Positions 56,392 through 64,000 of a stretch of 64,000 nt of DNA are shown here, one piece after another. Position numbers and translations under genes: made by a program. The first letter of the stretch is position 1. Each line of letters begins with the position of its first letter. Source of the DNA: Pseudovirgaria hyperparasitica (lineage: Eukaryota > Ascomycota > Dothideomycetes > Acrospermales > Acrospermaceae); contig NW_022985566.1 in assembly GCF_010093815.1 (NCBI RefSeq), forward strand, positions 138,884 through 202,883. The letters run 5' to 3'. Below the pieces are notes generated by a model that made no database searches, was not told the DNA's origin, and saw only the letters and a program-made list of their open reading frames with translations.

Positions 56392-58228
56392 CTAATGGAA
56401 CGTAGCCTTCTCGTCCGATTCGACCACCTCCTTCGAACGCTCAACACCGACCTCACTTTCCCCCTCACTCCTCCCCTCAACCTCTGGATCCGCACGCCAG
56501 AAGTCCTTCTTCCCACGCGCCGCCCGCCCGATCCACGGCGGCAGAAAGCCACCCTCAACCTTGTACGTCCAAGGATCACTCTCCTCGATGCCCGGTGGCA
56601 CGACCTTGCCCGCGCTCGCAAACGCAATAAGCTTTGCACCGCCATTCAGCACAATGTAGCTGCAAATGCCCGCAATGAGGCCGTACGCGATGGAATACGT
56701 AAATGGCATGATGGCAATGGTCAAGAATGCCGGAATGGCGTCTCCAGGATACTTCCAGTTGACCTGCGCCGCCGCACTCGCCATCATGGAGCCGACCAGG
56801 ATCAGCGTACAGCCTGTAGCCCACGGTGGAATAGATGCGAAAATCGGTGCGAAGAAGATGGCGATAAAGAAACATATACCTGTAAACATGGCCGTTATTC
56901 CGGTCTTGCCACCCTCGGAAATACCTGCACCCGACTCGATGTAGGCGGTCACAGGCGGGCATCCGAAGAGCGAGCCGATAGAGATACCAACAGCATCGAC
57001 GGTGTATGCCATGGCCGAACCTTCAAAATCCTGTGTACGTTCGTCGATGGCACCACAGAAGCGCGCCATCGAGTATAATGTACCGGTACAATCAAGAATG
57101 TCAACATATAGGAAAGTCAGGAATGCGAGCCCGAACTGCCCACCATAACCAGAAATATTCCATTCTTGTACGGCCAGGACGCGTTTGATCGGATGGAAAG
57201 CGACAACCTGCTTGAAGAAGTCGAAGGCCGAGTCACCGGCGGGGGTATGCGGGAAATACGTCACAGGCGTGCTGCGTGGCCAGGAGATGATGCTGACGAG
57301 GAGAATTCCAGCGATAATGGCGCCCTTGACGCGGTACATCATGAGCAGTGCAGTCAGGAAGCCGCCACAGAATATACCAATCCACATTGTAGGATTACGC
57401 ATCTTTGTGCCGCCCGGGCAGACACCTGCGTTTTCTGTGATAGCGAGGACGTCGGGCGTGCAACCGGCGAGCTCGAGGGGCGTGGACGCAGCACCTGTGA
57501 TGAGACCAATACCAGACGAGTATGTCAGACCGATTATCGTGAGATACAGACCAATTCCAACGCCTGTAGCAAGTTTTATGCTTTGAGGAAGTGCGCGGGC
57601 GAGCCATTGGCGGATACCCAGCAGTGTGAGGCCGACGAAGACCCACCCCTCGACAAAGACGGCTGTGAGGGCGACGGCGTACGGGACGGAACCGGATCCG
57701 TGGTAACCGACGACGGTGAAGGCGAAGTAGGCGTTGAGACCCATACCGGGTGCGAGAGCGATGGGCATGTTGGCGAGCAGACCCATCATGAAAGACGTGA
57801 GAGCAGAAACTGTAGACACTATCAGAGACCGATCGATGCAAAAGGCAGTTGCACTGGAACATACTCGCCGCCGTCGCAGTAACGAGATCTCGATTGACCT
57901 CCTGCACACAAATCATATACTCGACATCCGAATCACACAGATCCGGCGAGTCGGCAGGACACACGCAAGTGCCGCCAGACTGGCTCACGATGTTCGCGTT
58001 CACGGATATGATGTAGGCCATGGCGCAGAAGATTGTGATACCGGCACGGATCTCGGTGAGGAAGAGCGAGCCAGGTCTGGCTTTGGGCTGGAGTGGACGT
58101 CAGAGGTGATTCTGGTGGTGGAATAGTTTTTGAGATATTATACTGACATGACCAGACCCCTCGAGGCGGAAGTATCGTCCCACCACGCTGTTTGCAACAG
58201 CGGAGTTGACAGTCTGTACAACACCCAT
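56392..58228 (-). CDS. azgA: Purine (hypoxanthine/guanine/adenine) permease, AzgA-like
   Basis: A proton-coupled nucleobase transporter of the AzgA/NCS2-like family, taking up adenine, guanine and hypoxanthine at the plasma membrane. Exons on the minus strand: 58,228-58,148, 58,087-57,865 and 57,809-56,392. Introns are 60 and 55 bp. The product is 573 residues with about 12-14 hydrophobic segments. Family landmarks are the N-terminal RYFRLEGSGH, the first helix TEIRAGITIFCAMAYIISVNANI, the Cys-rich loop TCVCPADSPDLCDSD, ANMPIALAPGMGLNAYFAF, the FLYVDILDCTGTLY core motif and the IGSLFGCPPVTAYIESGAGISEGGKTG block. The C-terminal tail is charged and Glu-rich. The start is chosen because MGVVQTVNSAVANS matches the usual beginning; in-frame upstream Met codons exist. 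In Aspergillus such genes are regulated by nitrogen and purine induction; nothing specific is visible here. Confidence 0.93.
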
Positions 58229-61200
58229 CTTGAAGGAGGTATACAAGATTCGACAAGTCGTGTAGAGCTCAGTAGCAACTCCCTTGCCGTCGGGGAGGGT
58301 TTTTCTCAATGGCGAAGAGCCGACGTGGTGATCCTGCAGACGAACAGGTCGTCGGTACGAGGGGGAGTAAATTCTTTATAGAGGTCTGAAACGGCCATGG
58401 ATGGCGACTTGACTCTAGGGTCCGGTACCCACCGACGGACTCGGCTCGCGAAGCATGATAAGCAAAAGAATCAAAGGCTAAGGCGAGGGAAGGGGGGGGG
58501 AGGGGGTGTAACACACTAGGTATATACACTGTAGAGTCAGTAATTCCCACCTTGCCTTAGTTCCAGATCAGGCTGGGAAGGCCGTACTGGGCCACTTTGT
58601 TGTCAGCGCGTCGGCCGAGCGCGGCAGGGGGAATCTTGGATTTTGGAGCGAGATCCATGCTTCATACAATTTACAGTTCAGGGTGTTCAGAGCAGCGAGT
58701 AGAAAGTACAATTCCCCACGTTGGAACTGAACTGCTCACTCACCACTACATACCTACATGTAAATACTACTGCATCCTGCACGTCTCTGCTGCTGCCCGT
58801 TGGTCTTGGCCTCCTGCTGTCCGTTGCTCGCTCGCCATTCGCTCGGCACTTGCAGGAGGAACTTATAAAGAACGTTTCAGATGCCCTGCAAAAAAGACTT
58901 TTGACAGTTTGCCGTGTTCGGGGCAGCCATCGAACGACTTGAGTCAATTATTGGTGCTGATCCCGATCCACATCCTGATCAAAAGGTTGACGCTTTGGAC
59001 TTCTGATTAATATTACATGGCAATTCCAGGACTACTTTTTTGGCGAAAGATAGCTTTGCAAACAGCCAGGTATTAACAAACAAATCCCCCGTCCACCCTG
59101 GCCATCGCTTGTCGCGTTGCTTGTTCAGCCTTTCTTCAAGAAGGCTGACGGCACGCAGGGCTGCTCGGATATCCCCGATGCGGCCGCCCCCTTCCTTGTT
59201 CCGGACGTTTGACGCAATTCGAACTGTCAGTCCTATGCCAACAACATGCTGCCGTGCCTGCGCTGCTCTGATAGGAGTCGCGCGCGTCCACTATCTGCAG
59301 GCCCGAAGGCGTGGGCGAGTGGCGCTTCTAGGCTGCCGATACCGTGCCCTGGGGGGGTGTTCGTCGTGAATGGACGCGTCTGCCACGTGCGGTAGTGCAG
59401 AAGTCAGGGACTTTGGTCCTGGGGCGGAAGCATGAATACGAGTTACGATGTTGTGGTATGATGCAGGCCGTTGAGTACAGGACGGACACTCACTGCCTGG
59501 ACACCTTCAGTCGTGTGATGGATGGGATGACACAACAGACACCCAGCCTTGACGGGAGCAGCGTTGCCAGCCAGGGGGCATGCTTCTCCAACGAATGCGC
59601 CAATGCTGACTGCTGACGGGTAATATTCGACAACCTGGTCTTCCGTCTGTATAGGATGCTATGCTATGCGTCCACAGCCTCGTCAGCAGTCGCATACATA
59701 CATACTGCTGCATACGGTACAAAGGAATATGCCGTCCGGAGCCCATCCGAAACTCCGCATGAGTTGTTGTCCAGCGCGCCAGACACACGCACTCTACATA
59801 ATCATCCCACTGCCGTACATCTACAGCTTGCATCCTCATCTTCGGTCACCACCGACAACTCAACCTCCAGACGCCACAGCAGACCTCCAACGTAACTGAG
59901 CCAGTCAATCCATATCGATATCGATATCGTCCAAGCGAAGCCGTCAACCCGCGCACCACGCCAACTTTTAGAATATCTCCCGACTCATGGGGCCGTGCCA
60001 GGGCCGGCTCCGCCAGTCTTGGCGCTTTCGGGGGCTTTCTCTTGCCTGCGCTCAAACGTGCATCGGGGGCTTCTTTTGTTTATGCGTTCGAGGTTGCTCT
60101 CCTTCTTATCGGGTCGAGATCCGGCCCCCGGGACGCCAAGTGCAGAAGGTGGGGATTCGAGGCTTTGAAGGCTTGACGGCTTGATGGCTTGGAAGCTTTG
60201 AGGCTTAGTGGCGTTGATATCGGACTGGTGGCGGTAATGGAAAACCATCGAGAACATAACAACACAGAGCGATGATTGGCTCGGAGAGCTTGGAATTGGC
60301 TTCTTATCAAGGGGTGAGTAGTATTCGCTTCATGGCACTTTTACTTGCGAAGATGACGATCACTGCTGAGCCTCGACGCTTCTTCCTCCTACGCCGCGCA
60401 ACAGCGTCGACACGTATAATTAAAGCTTTCCATTGGACTGTAACTGTAGCACATCTCCAGCGCCAGAAATATCTCCCGTCACCGTCCCACCTACGCCGTC
60501 ACATTCATTCAGCTCCCAGCGTAATAATCACACCCATACAGCCCTGTTCGCCCATCTTCGACCACCAATACTGATAGATCGTCATCATCATCATCACTGA
60601 AACGTGAACGGTACCACATACCACTTGCCATGTTTCCCTGCACCTCGTCCGCCCTCTGCGGCACGGCAAGGTGGAACTCAATCAAAAAATGAATGTTGAA
60701 TTCGTACGCTCATCGTGCGGGCGTAGAGAGATATAAATAAATCGGCTATTCTTTCCAGGTATATCTCATACGACCCCTCCCTCTGTGGATGTTACAGTGC
60801 AGTGTGGTGGGAATCATTGTAATTAGGACGTTCTACCAGACTTCTAAGCATCTAGTCGGGCTTCAACGCGTGGATCGTATACGTACGTGCTGATACAACG
60901 TTGGCGTTAGGAGTATACTGTTACTGCTAATGTTGTTCGCTCGTACGTCGGCATGTGCTGTTCTATTATATTTCTAGATATGTGTATTAGTCTCTGCGAT
61001 GTCTTACCCACCCACTTACTCGTCATATTGTATTCATATACCTACATGAGGTTAAACGAGACGAGTCAAGACAAAGACAAGCGAGGTTACAGAGAACGAC
61101 AACACATCTACACATATACAGCCGAGAAGTCACGCTTCAACCTAACATGTCAATAACTAATATATCTGGACATACATATATTAATAAACGTCGTATGTTG

Positions 61201-61465
61201 ATATATCCTCGTGATCTAGAATAAATGACTCGCTCTTACTGCACCGACTCGGATTCTACGTGTCATACTATCTCTGCGTTGGAACAGCACGTCTTCAATC
61301 TCCTATCCTCTTATTCCACTTCTGTTGTTCTACATTGCCTTGTACTTCGTCGGCGTCTTAATCCAGTCCAGCTCAGTCCAGCCCAGCTCAGTTCCCCCCG
61401 AGCCACAAGTAACAGCAACACCAAGCATCAACACCCACTGTCCCCGTCCCCTCCCCCTCCCTTCC
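58229..61465. other. 3.2-kb stretch without a supported gene
   Basis: The promoter side of the permease gene followed by about 2.9 kb of sequence with only short frames. Local features are a G10/CA-poor run near 58,489-58,502, GATATC repeats at 59,914-59,929, and a GGCTTGA-type imperfect repeat at 60,155-60,210. A TA-richer part with ATATA and termination-like codons lies at 60,740-61,230. No tRNA or other RNA was recognised. Confidence 0.5.
60155..60210. repeat. Imperfect GGCTTKR tandem repeat
   Basis: Six to seven copies of a 7-10-bp unit around GGCTTTGA/GGCTTGAC. Non-coding minisatellite-like tract. Confidence 0.6.
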
Positions 61466-62479
61466 TCACCCACAAACAGCACACCAGCCCATAAACACAC
61501 CCATCGCAGCACTATACCCGCCCAGATCCAGCCCGGCAGCCCATACGCCGACGTTCAGGCTCGTACATAGAAGCGCGCGGAGGGCAAGTTTGCGGAATAT
61601 GCCGTCGTCGTCGTCTTCATCATCGTCGTTGCCATCTTCATCGGCATCAGAGTCTGCGTAGCGAGTCAGTGTTGGTATCCGTCCAGATCCCGATCCGCAT
61701 CCACCGCTCGTGTTTGGTCTACAGGTGCCATCACCTTCCACACACGCATCGTCTGCCGCAGTATATATTTCTGCCTGTGCACATGTGTTCTCGCTGCTAC
61801 TGTTACTGTTACTGCTCCTGCTACTGTCACCACTGCGACATCGACCAAGCGCGCTCCGCCACGCCTCAAGCTCAGCCTCGAGCGCGGCGTCCAGGTCGCG
61901 TTTCGAGACTAACAGCTTGCGGAGGCGGATTTGTGCGTTTTGGAGGTCGATGCATGATGCTGGAATGGCGAGTTGCGGGGAGCGAGGGCGGTGGGTGTCG
62001 TGTGTGGGTGTTGAATTGTAGTGGCGTGGGATGCAGATGTTCGGGTTGGCTGTCGTGGAGATTGGGTTGTGTTTGGGATGTTCTGCTTCTGATGGGTGGC
62101 GTTCGGCGCTTTGGGTGTTTGGGGCCTGCCCCAGATTCGCGCTGCGCATCATCGAGGCGTCTGAGATGTCAGTCTCTGCAACTGCAACATTCTCTCTGTT
62201 GTATCCACATGCCGTCAATACGATCTGGACATCCTGTCGGCCTCTGCCATGGCAGCGCGTGTGATGTGCAGACACGCTTTCAAGCTGGCGGAGCTCTTTA
62301 TCTGCTGGTGCCGGCGAAGCAGAGCGCGAGGAAAGCGCAGATCCAGCATCGGTGACTGATATGTTTGCGGACTCATTGAGAGGTTTCGACGAGGACTGTG
62401 GTGTTCGGAAGCTGGTATCTGAGGTGGCCATTGGGGTGCGCGTGCTCGAGCTCGCTTTGGACATTGTTACGACAGACAT
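61466..62479 (-). CDS. Hypothetical low-complexity protein with C-terminal hydrophobic segment
   Basis: The minus-strand frame is open from 62,704 to 61,466 (412 codons). I place the start at 62,479 (MSVVTMSKASSS, 337 residues) because the first ATG lies only 66 bp from the stop of the upstream gene; 62,464 is a further option. The protein is Ser/Thr/Pro-rich at first. It then has a predicted helical, charged segment (LQNAQIRLRKLLVSKRDLDAALEAELEAW, in the middle third). A Ser/Asn run and an acidic Asp/Glu run follow, then a hydrophobic end (LALRALLCTSLNVGVWAAGLDLGGYSAAMGVFMGW) that could be a membrane hairpin. No family is recognised. The order coiled helix, acidic linker, membrane tail is protein-like, which favours a real gene. 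Confidence 0.55.
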   Translation of the reverse strand: MSVVTMSKASSSTRTPMATSDTSFRTPQSSSKPLNESANISVTDAGSALSSRSASPAPADKELRQLESVSAHHTRCHGRGRQDVQIVLTACGYNRENVAVAETDISDASMMRSANLGQAPNTQSAERHPSEAEHPKHNPISTTANPNICIPRHYNSTPTHDTHRPRSPQLAIPASCIDLQNAQIRLRKLLVSKRDLDAALEAELEAWRSALGRCRSGDSSRSSNSNSSSENTCAQAEIYTAADDACVEGDGTCRPNTSGGCGSGSGRIPTLTRYADSDADEDGNDDDEDDDDGIFRKLALRALLCTSLNVGVWAAGLDLGGYSAAMGVFMGWCAVCG

Positions 62480-62770
62480 GAGCGGACGAGCAGTTATCCA
62501 TGTAAGACCTCGGACAGCGCTGTAAAGTGGTGGCGGTTTCGACCTTGATAAACTATGTAGGAACGGAGAACGCTGTTTTTTGAGGGTGGTACAGCCATCC
62601 GACAAGACATTTCGTGGTCTGGTGGCATGTTGGAGTGGGTGAACAGTGCTTTCGTGTCGAAGCGTCAGTTCACTTTTACGAGTTCGCATTTCACTTTTCG
62701 CCATATGTTTCTGTGGTGTGATTGCAGGTGTTGCATTCTGGATCTGAGACTCCCATCTCGAATACCAAAT

Positions 62771-64000
62771 TCAGGTATGGTCCTCGGCCTGCGGTGTTTG
62801 CGATGGTCTCCTCCTGAGCTCTGAGCCAAGCAACACTTCCGAAGATTCTTCAGGGACTCTTGACGGTCTTACAACTTCAAATGCGGGCGGTGGTCGTTGC
62901 GGTCGCGAAACCTCAAAGCCAGCGCCACTCCGTGTTGATCTCCCGCGAGCGAATCGATTGCCCAGGTTGCGGAGCGTGCTTACAATCGGCCTGGGCTCGC
63001 TTGCTTGATGAGCTTCGCTCTCGTCCAGACTATGACGATTGTCCGTGTCGTGCTGTGGGACCGGATTGCCAAAATATGAGTCAGCTTCACGAGTCGCGTA
63101 ATCTTTGTCCGCTGCGAACTGGTCACTGGTAGACATGGTCGTATATGTGCGAGCGTCATCTTCGGTCCAGGATGGTACAGGCGAGATTGTGTCGTGGCTA
63201 CGTCGGTCTGCTATGGTGGGTGAGGTTGCTGTCAGGGGCATGGTACCTGATAGAGCGGAAGCGGATCGTGCAGGTCGAGAGTATCGCTGACCAAGGACCG
63301 GGCTTGCCCTAGTGTAGCTATTATCCCCATCAGGCCATACTCCATCACCAGGAAAGTGCCCGTCTCGATCAGGGCGTCGGCCAAGATCGTGAAGACCAAG
63401 TACCTGTAACGAGTGAGTACAGAATACATCCATCCTATGATGTGGACTTACCGCAGGACCTTCAGATGTAGGCCGTTTGTTGTGTCCGGCTCTCACTCTG
63501 GCTGATTTAGGATGCGCAAGCTCCTTGTACACATTGATAGTGGGGCGAATGACAAAGGCCGCTAGGATGATACAAAAGTGAAGCCCTAAGATAATATATG
63601 CTACCCAGCCTTTGACAGGGGTGCTGGCATGCACTCCGTTCAGAAAAGTGATGAACAAGAGTATGATACATAGCCGAATTCCAGCCGAGTAAGTGTGTAT
63701 GGTGTAGCCAGACGAGTGTTGAAATATCAAGAATGCTATCAGAGCGATAGCCTCGACAGCGGCCAGGCATATGATCTGTCCTCGACCAGATATCTGCAGA
63801 GCACCAAATGCAACACCACGGACGATGAGCACAAAATAATGCAACAGCGCGAGACGGGCATTGATGGAGAAGCTGAGCGAGAGCCGGTCCTCCGTGGAGT
63901 CGTTCATGAAGACATAGCCACGTTTTTGGAAGATGATGCGGTACAACATGAATGCTAAAGAAACAGCTAGTAGCGTCAGAATAACGGCGAGTATGGCAAT
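62771..64000 (-). CDS. TRP-like ion channel / flavin-carrier-like membrane protein, C-terminal part
   Basis: The frame enters from beyond 64,000 and ends at 62,771, so the N-terminal part (ML-like lipid-binding domain and first helices) is outside. The visible part has at least five hydrophobic helices (from IAILAVILTLLAVSLAFMLYR to GWVAYIILGLHFCIILAAFVI). A Ser/Pro/Arg-rich cytosolic tail follows. A 48-bp intron (63,451-63,404) joins EGPA to VLGLHDLGRR. Because its length is a multiple of three, it could also be retained. This arrangement fits the fungal TRP-like family (Flc/Pkd2, Pfam TRP), whose members act in the plasma membrane, ER or vacuole in calcium signalling and cell-wall integrity. 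An alternative frame across 63,232-63,429 looks hydrophobic but does not join neighbouring exons. The assignment is by helix pattern and tail, not by search. Confidence 0.65.
   Translation of the reverse strand: MAILAVILTLLAVSLAFMLYRIIFQKRGYVFMNDSTEDRLSLSFSINARLALLHYFVLIVRGVAFGALQISGRGQIICLAAVEAIALIAFLIFQHSSGYTIHTYSAGIRLCIILLFITFLNGVHASTPVKGWVAYIILGLHFCIILAAFVIRPTINVYKELAHPKSARVRAGHNKRPTSEGPAVSPHHRMDVFCTHSLQVLGLHDLGRRPDRDGHFPGDGVWPDGDNSYTRASPVLGQRYSRPARSASALSGTMPLTATSPTIADRRSHDTISPVPSWTEDDARTYTTMSTSDQFAADKDYATREADSYFGNPVPQHDTDNRHSLDESEAHQASEPRPIVSTLRNLGNRFARGRSTRSGAGFEVSRPQRPPPAFEVVRPSRVPEESSEVLLGSELRRRPSQTPQAEDHT

Noticed and set aside
63232-63429. Hydrophobic alternative frame in the TRP-like gene
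   Set aside because: It does not join the neighbouring coding parts with any acceptable splice pair, whereas a 48-bp intron keeps the long frame.
1-64000. tRNA, rRNA or CRISPR features
   Set aside because: No cloverleaf with matching A and B boxes, no rRNA-like sequence and no regularly spaced repeats were recognised by eye.

Overview
The window looks like a filamentous ascomycete (Pezizomycotina, probably Dothideomycetes). Spliced genes have short introns (46-144 bp, mostly 46-70) with GT..AG ends and CTAAC/CTGAC-like branch sites. Typical fungal families are present (ENA sodium ATPase, cellobiose dehydrogenase with a CBM1, AzgA permease, TRP-like channel). The first 17 kb is TA-rich in the manner left by repeat-induced point mutation (RIP). 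The organism is inferred from gene content and splicing, not from a database match.

Region 1-17,088 is a block of decayed Ty3/Gypsy LTR retroelements with no intact host gene. At least three copies can be separated: a minus-strand copy (1-4,434), a minus-strand chromodomain copy bracketed by two 233-bp LTRs (4,435-12,453), and the 3' part of a plus-strand copy ending in a short LTR at 16,956-17,088. Base composition changes abruptly near 17,040. In each copy the stretch beyond pol reads more openly on the strand opposite to pol.

Region 17,089-40,482 is an ordinary gene-bearing segment. After a microsatellite-rich spacer come an ENA-type P-type ATPase (-), a fungal protein of unknown function (-), a SET-domain methyltransferase with a tandem-repeat tail (+), a secreted cellobiose dehydrogenase (-), an amidohydrolase-family decarboxylase (-), methylenetetrahydrofolate reductase (+) and an alpha/beta hydrolase (-).

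Region 40,483-53,125 is sparser. It holds a broken cupin gene (+), the protein farnesyltransferase beta subunit (+), a small Dabb-domain protein (-), a gene with a dsRNA-binding-like segment whose 5' end is unresolved (+), and two small single-pass membrane proteins (+). Between them lie long stretches without a recognisable gene.

Region 54,368-64,000 holds GDP-mannose pyrophosphorylase (+), a purine permease of the AzgA type (-), a 3.2-kb stretch without a supported gene, a low-complexity membrane-anchored protein (-), and the C-terminal part of a TRP-like channel running off the window end (-).

The genes do not form one pathway. Several are housekeeping (MTHFR, farnesyltransferase beta, GDP-mannose pyrophosphorylase). 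Others concern environment and nutrition (sodium export, cellulose oxidation, purine uptake). No prokaryotic features, CRISPR arrays, tRNAs or rRNAs were recognised. Coordinates for spliced genes run from the start codon to the stop codon, with exon limits in the evidence.
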